Below, piece after piece: positions 27,061 through 38,300 of a stretch of 64,000 nucleotides of DNA; position 1 is the stretch's first letter, and every line of letters begins with the position of its first letter. The position numbers and the translations under genes were made by a program. The stretch comes from Siphonodentalium dalli (Eukaryota; Mollusca; Scaphopoda; Gadilida; Siphonodentaliidae). The DNA is taken from contig CP136069.1 in assembly GCA_032622095.1 (NCBI GenBank), forward strand, positions 104,996,278-105,060,277, in the 5' to 3' direction. Under the pieces are notes generated by a model, which was not told where the DNA came from, made no database searches, and saw nothing but the letters and a program-made list of their open reading frames with translations.

Positions 27061-27794
27061 TGTTGTGTGAGTATCTCCTTCGGAACGGATAAAGATAGAA
27101 AGACGGGACAACTTCGATTGTGTAGGGTAACTAATGCTTTCGAAGTGTGCGCATTTTGGTATAGCCCCGATGTGCAAAAAAAAAGCTCGGTAGGTGTAAA
27201 AAATTTTATGTCGTTATTTTAAGAAATTTTTGTATTTTCCTAGGAATTTGTTCTAACTTTATACCTATGGTCTATTGGATACGCTGATCTTGAATATCTG
27301 AAAATCCCAGTTTTAGCAGTGTTTGTGCTATACTGTTTTCGTTGTATGCACAGGACGGCTAGAGATACCGAGTTCGGACTTTTTTCATTAGATGCTCCAG
27401 TGTGTGTTACACACAACATAAAAATGGTTGTGTTCGCACTTCTGGTTCAAAAGATCGGTTTGGTCGAATATTAAAACAACGCTCTTTATACGGTAACCAG
27501 AACGGCTTGCGATATCGTGACCGGAGTTTTTCCATTATGTGCAGCTAACGCTTCGCTGTACAACGATATGGAAAGGTCATATATATAACTTCCGGTTTGA
27601 GAGAAAAGGCGTGTGGGTATGTATGTCAATTGTTTTATGACGCAGATTTTTATGAAATTTGGGATGCGATGTGTGGTCGCAATTTTGAGTACGATGCCGC
27701 AATTGTTTTCGAAATCGCTCCATAAATGGCTGAATTATGCGCTATTCAAAATGTTCATATACAGAGCATTCATTGTAAACGTTATTTCGAAACA

Positions 27795-28290
27795 GTAAGC
27801 CTGTGCGATTGTCATCAACATTTCAACTGCATAGATTTCCATGCGCAGTAAAAAGTCGCATTGTCGTTTTTCATTTTCTGTGTGTCCGTGGACTTGATGC
27901 AAGAAAATGTAAATGCTGTCATACATTTTCAAGGGTTTCCCCGTCATTAACGTGAGTATGGCTGGCAGGATTGTCATCAAACTTTCCATTGCATAGATGT
28001 TCATGCGCAGTGCAATGTCGCATTGCCGTTTCTCATTGTCTGCGTGTCCGTACTTGATAAATGGCGGAGTTAAGCCATATTCAAAATGTTCATATAGATA
28101 ACATTCATTGTAAACGTTATTCCGAAACAGTTTGGCTGGTCCGATTATCATAAAACTGTCCATTGCATAGAACTCCACGCGCAGTGCGAAGTCGCATTGC
28201 CCTTTTCCATTGTCCTTGTATGTCCATGACTTTCATGCAAGAATGTCAAAATGCTGTCATAAATGTTGAAGTGTTTGTTCGTTAATAACG
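27795..28290 (+). repeat. ~165-bp tandem repeat, three diverged units
   Basis: GCATAGATTTCC, GCATAGATGTTC and GCATAGAACTCC start comparable units at about 27831, 27992 and 28163, each followed by GCGCAGT...GTCGCATTG. The same array is at about 52089-52584. On the minus strand it gives a repetitive peptide (NEKRQCD...LRM.IYA) that I do not consider a gene. Confidence 0.7.
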
Positions 28291-29460
28291 TGAGTAGTGA
28301 ATAGATTGCATGCACAATTACTGAAGAGGTATGTTTATTCTCCCATGGTTCTGCACAAACTTATTTATTTAGTAATAGTCATATAGGCCCTAGCTTCCCA
28401 AAATAAAGAGCGTCTATACTATGTTAACACACCTGCTATAGCTGTAGCAATATATATGAAATGTGTACACCTTATGCATGGAACTACCTCACGGGGTAAC
28501 ATTGTGCAGTAACGCCACTGACAACGTCCATTGTGTCATGGTCGTTTAAGAACGTGTCCAATATATAAGATAACGAGTGTCACAGTGCGCCACTATCGAA
28601 ATCTGGTTGGTCACATATCTGATTTATCGCTACCTAGGGATAAAAATAGCACCTGTTGAATAGTTTAAAATTTTAGTTTTTTCATATATATACGCTTTTG
28701 GGAGAAGGACACAAAAGTTGAACTATGATACTTACAAATTTTCTTTATATTGTCTTTTATTCGGAATTGGCGTAGCTTATCACAAGCCAAATGTCAAGTT
28801 GTCAACTTTGTTGGAATTATATTAACGACAATAAACGAGCCGACAGGCAGCCGACTCGGCGGTTCCCAACCGTACAACTTTTAGTGGGCTGCAGAACGAA
28901 AAATGTTGATAAAGTTGAAATATAATACCTAAATTTTTTAATATTAATGCCCTCTATGTCTAATGGGTGTATGTTATCACAAACCAAAAAAACAAGTTTG
29001 TTGAAATTTTATTAAAGACAATAAACGAAATAGAAATTCCCAACTACACATTTAACCGGGCTCGACCTCGGACTTGGACTACAACTTTTAGTGTGTCCCT
29101 ATTTTGGGTTGTTATTTTTTAAAAACCGAAACCATATACTTCCGGTATTTCCAATGCGGTCATTACCGATTTTGTTCTCTCAAAAACAAATCCATCATAA
29201 TCCATATTTAATGTTAACTTTTATGTAACAAATTATTTATATATATGTGATTGGTGCACAATTGTTGTATTGAATTCGTCTCAAGAGTTGTTTTATTCAT
29301 TATTTGAAGAAACGAATTCGCTGACATTGTTGCTTGTTCTGCATTGAAAATTGGAGAGGTGATCTATAATTATTCAGTCATCTAGTAGCTGTCAAAACGG
29401 CAGAAATTGAATAATACAGCGTAACATTTCATATATAGATATTCATTCTTGTTAGTGAAC

Positions 29461-29671
29461 GTTCAGACGACTACGATGCAATCGTAGGTGGAGGTACTAG
29501 TTTCAAGTGGAGGGGGGGGGGGGGGGGGGGGGGGCGCAAATACAATCGTTGATAATGATAGTTTGTTCACAGTAATCACACGACTGCGATGTCATCGCAT
29601 ATAAAGAAATATCTGTTTTATTCAAAAGCATGTAACAGTATCACTTACGATTGAATCGTGGTAGTCTGAAC
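29461..29671 (+). mobile_element. Possible MITE with inverted ends and poly-G core
   Basis: The left end GTTCAGACGACTACGATGCA and the reverse-complemented right end GTTCAGACTACCACGATTCA form ~29-bp imperfect terminal inverted repeats. Both carry local palindromes (CTACGAT-GCA-ATCGTAG; TGCGATG-T-CATCGCA in the interior). A G run begins near 29511. I could not find a convincing target duplication. The paralogue is 53756-53962. Confidence 0.5.
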
Positions 29672-30312
29672 CACAGTTGTTGGAAATTTGTGTCAAAAAC
29701 CGCGAAAACAGACAAATCCCCATCCCTACTTACTAATACTATATTATTGACAAGTAGGGAAAGCCGGTCGACAAAATGAGCCCAACCACTTCCCCTCATA
29801 ACCATGTCACCGCTCGTTTCGGGTTCAATTGCAACAATAAAAACAGATATTTCTTTTCATGTTTACCAGGTCTGGGTGAACCTGAAATGGAGCTACTATA
29901 GCTAGAAGTAGCTATTATTGTCCGATCTAGCTACTGGAAAATCGTCTGCGGTGGGTAAATTTGCGTTTATGATACTAAAACGAATTTTCCGGTTGTCAAA
30001 CACATCGTCATCCACTTTGGCACATTTGAAAACACCTCTATGCAGATAATTAGTGTTTCGTGGAGGTACGCTTTTTATCGGAAAATTAAGATAAAAGTTT
30101 GCAAAACTAATTAAAGATTGTACCATGTGAAGTTACATTAAAAAATCAAGATCTGTCGCAGCAAAATGGACTGATAATTCGCCATTTTGTCCAAGCTAAC
30201 CCACCTGACTGCATCGACCAATCAAAAGTAGGTTATATACTTTTAATCGGTGTTTTAAAATATATTCTTGTCTGTTAAAAAATCCATGGCAGGGCGATTC
30301 GATCATGCTGTG

Positions 30313-30688
30313 ATCAGTTCTAAAAATAGCGCAGTATACCTCGTGGTGTTGTATGTCATTACGAGACAGCGATATCTAGCAGACGAGACATATTCAACAA
30401 AATAATGGCGAAACAAACCATAACGGAGAGTGTGTTTAAACATACAATAAATGGCCTTTTTCGGACCAATTCATAGTCAAAGCTGACGACGAAGGACGTA
30501 TCAGTTCTAAAAATAGCGCGGTATACCTCGTGGTGTTGTATGTCATTACGAGACAGCGATATCTAGCAGACGAGACATATTCAACAAAATAATGGCGAAA
30601 CAAACCATAACGGAGAGTGTGCGTTTAAACATACAATAAATGGCCTTTTTCGGACCAATTCATAGTCAAAGCTGACGACGAAGGACGT
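30313..30688 (+). repeat. 187-bp tandem duplication
   Basis: ATCAGTTCTAAAAATAGCG at 30313 recurs at 30500, and the unit ends in GACGAAGGACG both times. The second unit has a 2-bp difference (GTGCGTTTAAAC against GTGTTTAAAC). Copy 2 of the large block stops inside the first unit, so this duplication exists only here. Confidence 0.88.
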
Positions 30689-32790
30689 CAGGTAGACTTA
30701 AAGTATGTAGCAGGAATATTTAAGTGGAGAGAAATATATTCTTTGATGTACTTTTATTAATAAAATTTACCAAAGTTACTTTTGTGTTGAGTTACATATA
30801 TGCTTGTTTTAATCTTGGGTAGGGCCCTTTGATTATATGATACTCTTGTCTCTGAAATAAATATGCATGCACATTTAATATTAAATTTCCGAAGGTTTTC
30901 CACCCTGCACGAAGCTTGTCCGAGTCTGCGCTTTTATTTAAAGGCATGGCCAGTGTTCGCAGTGATCAATACTATTGAAACATTCACATTGGAAGATGGT
31001 CTTATTCTCACAACAATCTTAAATATATCGGATGACTAGCATCTTATTGTCAATATTGGGGCTGTATTACTTATTAATAATAAGTTGAATTATGTAACAT
31101 AAATTGGCTTTTGTTTACTTCCTCATATGGTGAACACAAAAGCGTGTTCTTTGTTACTGTATTCCTCATGGAAATACTAAAGAGCGTTTATCCCATTAGT
31201 GCAATTTAGAATCGAATTGCACTGTTTTTTGTATAAAACAGAAAGCTAATATTCTGTAAAAGTTAGGTTTTGTTTACGTAAAACATGGCAGGTTTGGAAT
31301 ATGAACAAAACTTTATATATTAATATTCTTGGTCTATATGGTGGTCTGAACAAATATGAATATTTCAACAACAAACTCTGACCACACCTTTAATTTTGTG
31401 TATTATTATTTTGGAAGACACGTCTTGACATTCCAAATGATGGGAGCTCCGTGGGTGCAACATTACATACCCTGTGCCAGTGCATTTTCTTACATATGTG
31501 AGCTCCCATTGGATGCCTCACATATTTAAGAAAATGCACTGCCTTACACAGTGAAGCTAAGTAAAGTATTATATAAATATTATATTCCCTATGTGCGACT
31601 CACATATAGAGAATGCTCTGGCATATAAAGCATAGGGTTTTCGCAAAAAATCAGTTCCAATTATGAAAGGGTTAAAAGTAGCTACCATTGTTACTGTATC
31701 AAATGCTTATTGGCTGCTGCTGATCTTAACTGAAGATTCATCTCACCTCTCCTTTGATAGAAGAACTGTAGTTATGTAATATACATGTATGAACATTACC
31801 ATATATTGTTTTAGCTCTAACAATTGTAGAAAAATTATTTTGGTGTTACCTGTGGGCTAACCTTGTGAATAAATAGTACTATGGGGATTTGTACAGTTTC
31901 AGCTACAGGGGTGCCTGTAATGTACCTTGTCCTTGTATGAATTCTGATGAAAAACATAATATGAAGTTTTCTTACTTTCTGACCCTGCTAAATTGTGCAT
32001 GTCACAGTGCTGTGCTGCATTTTTCAGTCAAAAAGTTGTCACAGAAAAAAGGCAAGTTGGTAGTAAACCCTCGATGGATGTCAGTGCTCATATTTAGTAG
32101 ATCTTTGTTCTAAATAACAAGCTTTTTTCACTCTCATAGAAAAAACTTCGCCGTTTTTAGTTGATCAATCAGATTTGGGCAACATAATCTCCCTTTCAAA
32201 TGTTATTTTCACTATATATTTCAATTGGAAATGCCTTGGGGGAGGGGGGTTAATTTCTTAGTAAACATGGCAAATATACAGATTTTCTCAAATAGTGCGC
32301 AATACAAGCCACTTTCTCTATACTTTTAAGTTATGTGGAGGATACATTTGGCATTTTATTCTGAATAATCTCGCCTTTCGTTGTTACGATTGACTGCATA
32401 ATTATGTAATATGATCTGTATAGTCATCCACCATCTTGTTTTTCAGTATAATTTAAATACTTACGTCATGACTGAATGTTTTATTTAGCAATATCATAAT
32501 TTCAGCAGTAGAGGTTAATCTACAGTATCATGGACGATATTATTTCAGATAAACTGAATAAAGCACACCAACATACTCCAACTGCAGGGTACACAGCAAG
32601 CTGTTCCTGATTATAACATTTCAAAAGTGACTGAATATTACGAAGGTAATTTGCATGTACATGTGGTATCAGTTAAACGCATTGGGGAGGGTCAGCCTAT
32701 TCACCACACTTATTACTAACACCTCAGTATCATGACCTGAGTGATTACTTTTAACAAAAGAAATACCACTTTAGGTCCAAATTTGAGGGC
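30689..32790. other. AT-rich non-coding stretch, no gene seen
   Basis: No long reading frame, RNA gene or complete element is recognised. The one notable structure is a foldback at about 31480-31543. A 74-codon frame at 31889-32113 has no domain or supporting context. Confidence 0.6.
31480..31543. repeat. Short foldback CAGTGCATTTTCTTA...
   Basis: CAGTGCATTTTCTTACATATGTGAG-like left arm and the inverse CTCACATATTTAAGAAAATG right arm surround a ~14-nt loop. Related half-sites or foldbacks occur near 31610, 33340, 34330, 49583 and 49667. Confidence 0.65.
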
Positions 32791-32809
32791 TTGCATCCGT
32801 CCGTCTGTC

Positions 32810-32955
32810 ACACTTTTGAGTTTATTTATGGTGTAATCAACTCCTAGGGTTTTGATCATACAGTTTCAAAACTTTGGGGCTTTGTTACACACATATTGCA
32901 GATGTGCAACATCTATAAAGGGTACAGAAAAACTCATTTTTATTAGAGTTATGGA
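32810..32955 (+). repeat. ~190-bp repeat unit, 5' part, split by a hAT insertion
   Basis: GGTGTAATCAACTCCT...GATCATACAGTTTC...TTGGGG...ATTAGAGTTATGG closely matches 47140-47247 in the tandem array beyond the Helentron. The unit resumes at 34764 with GTTATGGG then TTTTTCGACTTAGAA. Confidence 0.8.
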
Positions 32956-34763
32956 CAGGGCTCGTGCTGGCGGATGTGAAATTAGCAAATTGCTAAATAT
33001 AAATTGAATTTGGCTAAAAATAATCACGTTTGGCTAAAATAATTGGCTAAAGTTTTTGAAAAGTAAATACGATTTTATAGTTCGATTGCTTATTAAGGCT
33101 TTATTTGATTTCTTCCTGGCATTAATTATACGTATTGTCGAATGTAGATCAATGGATGATGTCCGGATATATGTACACCACAAATCAGAAAAAATATTCA
33201 TATATTTGTCCAGGGATGGATCCAGGGATTTTTTGGGGACACCTGTTTTGGGACCATAATATACCGAAGGCATATCCCGATGGGGGTAGGTACGGGAGGG
33301 GGTCGCCCCCTCCCTTAATAGGTGCAGCATTAAAGATCCCGCATAAGAAAATGCACTGGCTTACAAGGTCAAGATAAAGGCCAATGTATTATCTATTATA
33401 TATTTTGAAAGATCTGTGTGTGTTTGTGTGTGTGTAATCGATGGACTCAAAAATGGCTGAGCCAATTTCGATGAAACTTGGTATGTGGGTGTATTTTCGG
33501 GTCAGGAGTAACATAGGCCTATTAATTTGTCCGTGCGAGGTCAACTTTTCACGTGCCGAGGTCAAATCTGTTTTTACGCTGTGTTACGGGACTTTCATTT
33601 GAGTTCGGTGCTTACAAATCGATTCGAAACAGCGCGAATAATAACATGCCAGTCATAATAATGACACTATGAGAATCTTTCGTGTTTCCTCTTTCCAACG
33701 ATATATAATATGTATGTAACTATGTATCCGTTTTAGTTATCTGCCTCAATTATTAAGAAGAAGTGGTACAATCTTCTATCAGGGTAAAAACAATTCGTAA
33801 CTTCTATGACGTCGTTAGAGGTCATAAAGTTAGATCACGTTAACTCTTAACAGGCCGATGCATTTGACTGTTTCAGACGTCTTGGCGATAATTCGGGCAC
33901 CGATGGTAATTTATCTTTACGTTGAAACTTGATAATTAATGAGCGTGTGTATATGAGGCGCGTTTATATACTTCAGTGGAAATCAAATCGGGTTAAACTG
34001 GCGGATTTTTACGGACGAAATTTGATGCATAGGGTATCTCGGTATCCGCTGGGCCGATTTCCCCGGTATCCGCTGGGCCGATTTCCACCATTTTTGGGGT
34101 GTTGGTGTTTGACCCCACCTGACCTTGACCTTCAAAATGGTCAAATCGGGTAAAACCGGATGGATTTCGACGGGTACTTTTGTCGGGTACTTTTGTTCGG
34201 GCACTGTGTTTTGGACGGGTCAAATCATGACCCCACTTGACCTTGGCCTTCAAAATAGACAATTCAAGGTCTAAGCCCGGACGAAGTCGGGTCACCTTCT
34301 ATCTTATATATATGGCTCCTTAGATGGGAGACTCTCATTTATATAAGAGAATGCATTGGCACAGGATTTTTGCAAAATTTCTAGAAGCCCCAGTCATGAA
34401 AGGGTTGATTAAGCAAATAAAGGCTCTATATCAACTGTCTATTGATGATTTCCATTGCATGTTGTTGAATTATAATAGAAGATTTCCTTTGCAATTTGGG
34501 GACATTTAGGCCACCAGAGTTTGGGCGCCCAAACCTGTAACAGGTATCAAAAGAGCCCTGGATCCTTCCCTGTATTTGTCATATTTGTATTCATATGTGC
34601 GTGTATATTTATGTTTCATTAATACAGTTGATATAATTTAATACCAAGATGTTATTTTTTTAATTAAATTTTTTCACGGGGGAAAATTAGCTAAACTAAA
34701 TCTGATTTGGCTAAAAAAAAATCTCATTTGGCTACAGTATTTTTGTGGCCAGCGCTAGCCCTG
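32956..34763. mobile_element. hAT-type element A, 1808 bp, non-autonomous, split by element B
   Basis: The ends CAGGGCTCGTGCTGGC and (reverse-complemented) CAGGGCTAGCGCTGGC differ at two positions. The flanks GTTATGGA (32948-32955) and GTTATGGG (34764-34771) are an 8-bp target duplication with one mismatch. A paralogue of the target, uninterrupted, is at 47241-47248 (GTTATGGG). Subterminal ATTTGGCTAAA repeats at both ends are typical of hAT elements. No transposase is present; 33211-34572 is a second insertion. Element C (49498-49928) is a relative. Confidence 0.88.
33211..34572. mobile_element. hAT-type element B, 1362 bp, nested in element A
   Basis: The terminal inverted repeats CAGGGATGGATCCAGGG and CAGGGAAGGATCCAGGG differ at one of 17 positions. 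They are flanked by a perfect 8-bp duplication TATTTGTC (33203-33210 and 34573-34580). The interior includes a TG microsatellite (33417-33438), TGACCTTGACCTT-like sequence near 34126, and half-foldbacks. No transposase domain is seen in the short frames (33034-33377, 33929-34295). Confidence 0.93.
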
Positions 34764-35370
34764 GTTATGGGCCTTTTTCGACTTAGAATTTTTTGGTCAA
34801 ATGTGGATTCTCATAAAAACTTTATTCCATTTATATTTGGTCTATTGGTCTTTCGCACAGACACCACAAATCCTAACTTCACATATATACAAACAAAAAT
34901 AGACCTGCCGAATAAAGCCAATCTTGGAGTTTGCCAACTTTTTAGCGGACACCGTTGTCCGACAACCTTTTCTTTCAACTGACTGCAGTTTTGTGTTGCC
35001 AATATTTTCTCCAAGTACTAGTCTTATTCGGGAACATAATCCCCTTTTTTCTTATCAGAGATATTCCATGAAAATAGCATTTGGTTTAGCAACATAATTT
35101 GATCTGTGATAACTTCATGTTAAAAATTGGGGATATACCGGTATAAAGATTAATTCTTCGAAATCTGGCTTCATGCCTCCAACTAAGGATAACATGTCCA
35201 CAAGTGTATATAATAAAAACAACCACATACATCTGTAAAAGAGCAGAGAAGTATTGCAATCATTGGTCTTGACACAAGATACAACATCTGTGGCTATCGT
35301 AACCTTGCAGCTGAAACAAAGTTGATGTGCATCAATTTTCTGCTCCTTCACACATGCATCTGGTTTATAT
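34764..35370 (+). other. Region upstream of the Helentron frame
   Basis: Starts with the remainder of the ~190-bp repeat unit (to ~34850) and then becomes plain AT-rich sequence. A polypyrimidine run followed by AG immediately precedes the ATG at 35413, so an upstream non-coding exon may lie here, but I cannot place it or a promoter. Confidence 0.5.
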
Positions 35371-38300
35371 ATGTATCCATTTATATTATTCTGTATCTCT
35401 TTTCTTTTTCAGATGCCAAAGAAGTGTAGAATTAGCGCTGACAAGAAAAGGAAGATGAATAGAGAGAAAATGGCAAAGAAACGTGAGGCACTAAAACAAG
35501 AGACCAGAACCAACCATGAACAAACAAAAAGTGAGCAAACTAAACCTGAACCTCAAAACAAACTGATACCTGAAACCTTGATACCTGATACTTTGATACC
35601 TGATACCTTGATACCTGATACCTTGAACAAACCTGATACCTTGAACAAACATGATACAATGAACAAACATGATACAATGAACAAACATGATACCAAACAT
35701 GATACAATGAACAAACTTGATACCAAACATGATACAATGAACAAACATGATACAATGAACAAACATGATACAATGAACGAACCTGATACAATGAACGAAC
35801 CTGATACAATGAACAATCCTGAAACCTTGAACAATCCTGAAACTTTGAACAAAGCTGAATCTATGAACAAACCTGAAACTATTAACACACATGAGCCTCT
35901 GAACAAACATGAACATATGAACAAACATGAACCTTTGAACAAAACAAAAAACCTACAAGTTGATAAGTTGCCACAAGTTGATAAGTTACCACAAGTTGAT
36001 AAGTTGCCACAAGTTGATAAGTTGCCACAAGTTGATAAGATACAAACACAGGTTGAACATAAGATACAAACACAAGTTGAACCAAAGTTGCCACAAGTTG
36101 ATAAGTTGCCACAAGTTGATAAGATACAAACACAAGTTGAACATAAGATACAAACTCAAGTTGAACCTATGAACCAAACTGAACCTAAGAATCAAATGGT
36201 CAAACTACCATACTACAAAACTATAGAATCGGCAAATTGCAAAACTACCAAACCTCAGAACCAAACTGAACCTATGAACCAGACTGAACATGAGCATGAA
36301 ACTGACTCTAAGAATGGCAGTGAACATAAACAAAACGACCATGCAACCAAGCTAAAAAGCCATGATAACTTCAAAACCAGACTAAATCAAGCCCATCCTG
36401 CTTCTTTTAATGTCGCAAATATACCAGAAGGTCTTCTCAAGTCATGTAGCATTGTTTTGTATAATATTGCACCAACAAATCAGCCATGTGATAAGCCAAT
36501 TGACACAACTAATTTAAGCTTGAAAAATCATTCTGCTAAACCTGTTTTGCCAAACAGTATCTCAGCTAAAACATGTTCTCTTTCTGCACAAGCATGTGAA
36601 ACCAATGTCACAATCAACACAAAAACATGTGCCAATCAATATGATGTTTCTGTAATGAACATGTCTTCAGTCCAAGGTAGTTATAGCCAGGGTAACATTG
36701 CATTATTTGGGACAATTGCTGGCAATCAATGTGCTGCTGTCTGTTTATTAGCTGCCGCTTACTCTCACATTAAAAGTATTTTTTTGTGGAATGATTCAGA
36801 AATGGACAAATTGATAAATGAGGGTTCAAAGATGTACTCCTTTCTCATTAATGAACGACAAAAGTTACCACATGAGGAGAAAATAACATTAATGAATTTA
36901 AAATTCCTTGATGTTCAAGAGCTTCCAAAAATATATACAGTGTTTGGTACAGAATTCTTATTTGATATCCAAATCCCTGTTCAAGCTTCTGTATTTGCAG
37001 CAGATGATGATGAGATTAGTTGGGGTTTTATTCCAATTACAGATGCATTACATTCAATTTTTGAAGTGTCTGATTATTGTTTTGCAACATTTCTTGAATA
37101 CACAGTAATAATTGGCAAAACAGGTGCTGGAAACAAGTACTTCATGTTTGATTCACATGCACGTGATGATAGAGGCCTAGTAGATGGAGATGGGACTAGT
37201 GTTTTGTTGAAGTTCAATAACCTTAATGAAGTTGCTGAGCATTTTGGTGAACTACTTCTATCAATGAATAAGGTTGGGAGACAGCAGTTTGACCTCACTG
37301 GTCTAAATGTTAAAACTAACAACGACCCCGAGAATAATGTAATGATAACAGGCCAAACTGATGCTAGTGCTGTCATATTTAATCCATTGCATGGAAAATG
37401 CCAAGCTGACAAGTGTCATGAAATAGGACTCACTATGAATGAAGAAATCAAATATGGAAGTTGCCAATTGATTAATGATCATTTCTTGAAAAGGCAAATT
37501 GACGGTGATGGCAATTGCTTCTTTAGAGCTATCTCTTACGCTTTAACTGGTTCTGAGAACTTTCACCTTGACCTGAGAGGTAAAGTCATCAGCCACATGC
37601 AGAATAGAAGTTTGGAGTTTCAAAAATGGTTACGACCTGGGTTTTCAAGCATTATGCAATATGTAGAGGATACTAAGATGAAGGTTGAAGGTACATGGGC
37701 AACTGAGATGGAAATACTTGCAATGGCAGACCTTCTCAACACTGATATCATGATTTACACAACTTCATGGTTGAAATATCCCCCAATGAGTTTCGACAAT
37801 TCAAGAATTTCTTGTCCTGAAATGATATATTTACAGAATATAAATGGCAATCATTACGATGTTGTATTGGATGTCGGACAAGAATCTATGACCAGCTGCC
37901 ATGATCAGTCCAAAATAAAAAAACATCCAACAGTTGAGAGAAAATGTAAAAGAAAAAACAGAACTAGATGGTCTAAATCAAATAAGCGAACTGAATACAT
38001 GTCTTCATACAATAAAACTCAAACAGAAGCCTTGAAACAGAAAAGGAAAGCCAAGTATCACACTGATGTAGAATTTAGATCAACCATGAAGACAAACTCT
38101 GTTACCAAATATGCCACCACACCTGAATTCAAAAAGAATGTGAAAAAATATTCAAAATCCAAGTATGCCACCACACCTGAATTCAAAAAGAATGTGAACA
38201 AATATTCAAAATCCAAGTATGCCACCACACCTGAATTCAAAAAGAATGTGAAAAATTATTCAATATCCAAGTATGCCACCACACCTGAATTCAAAAAGAA

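Larger units (their letters stand above)
27060..30417 (+). repeat. 3.36-kb duplicated block, copy 1
   Basis: Aligns with 51354-54708 at an offset of 24291-24294 bp with few differences; a small reading frame at 27613-27798 recurs at 51907 with one substitution. The right boundary is sharp: both copies share ...GGCGAAACAAA, then copy 1 continues CCATAACGG while copy 2 enters type-2 sequence. Inside are type-2-like phrases (to ~27600), a ~165-bp tandem repeat (27795-28290), two ~200-bp diverged repeats (~28700-29110) and a possible MITE with a poly-G run (29461-29671). A 147-codon minus frame (27735-28178) just reads the tandem repeat. No host gene is recognised. Confidence 0.93.

Noticed and set aside
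27735-28178. 147-codon minus frame, also at 52029-52472
   Set aside because: It reads three diverged copies of a ~165-bp tandem repeat; its apparent internal protein repeats are simply the DNA repeats.
35371-35412. First 14 codons of the long frame as real protein or a signal peptide
   Set aside because: The hydrophobic residues come from a T-rich tract ending in AG directly before an ATG; a splice acceptor or non-coding leader is more likely.
35491-36195. Several minus- and plus-strand frames over the Helentron N-terminus
   Set aside because: They are shadows of the 18-bp coding minisatellites, which leave all frames open.
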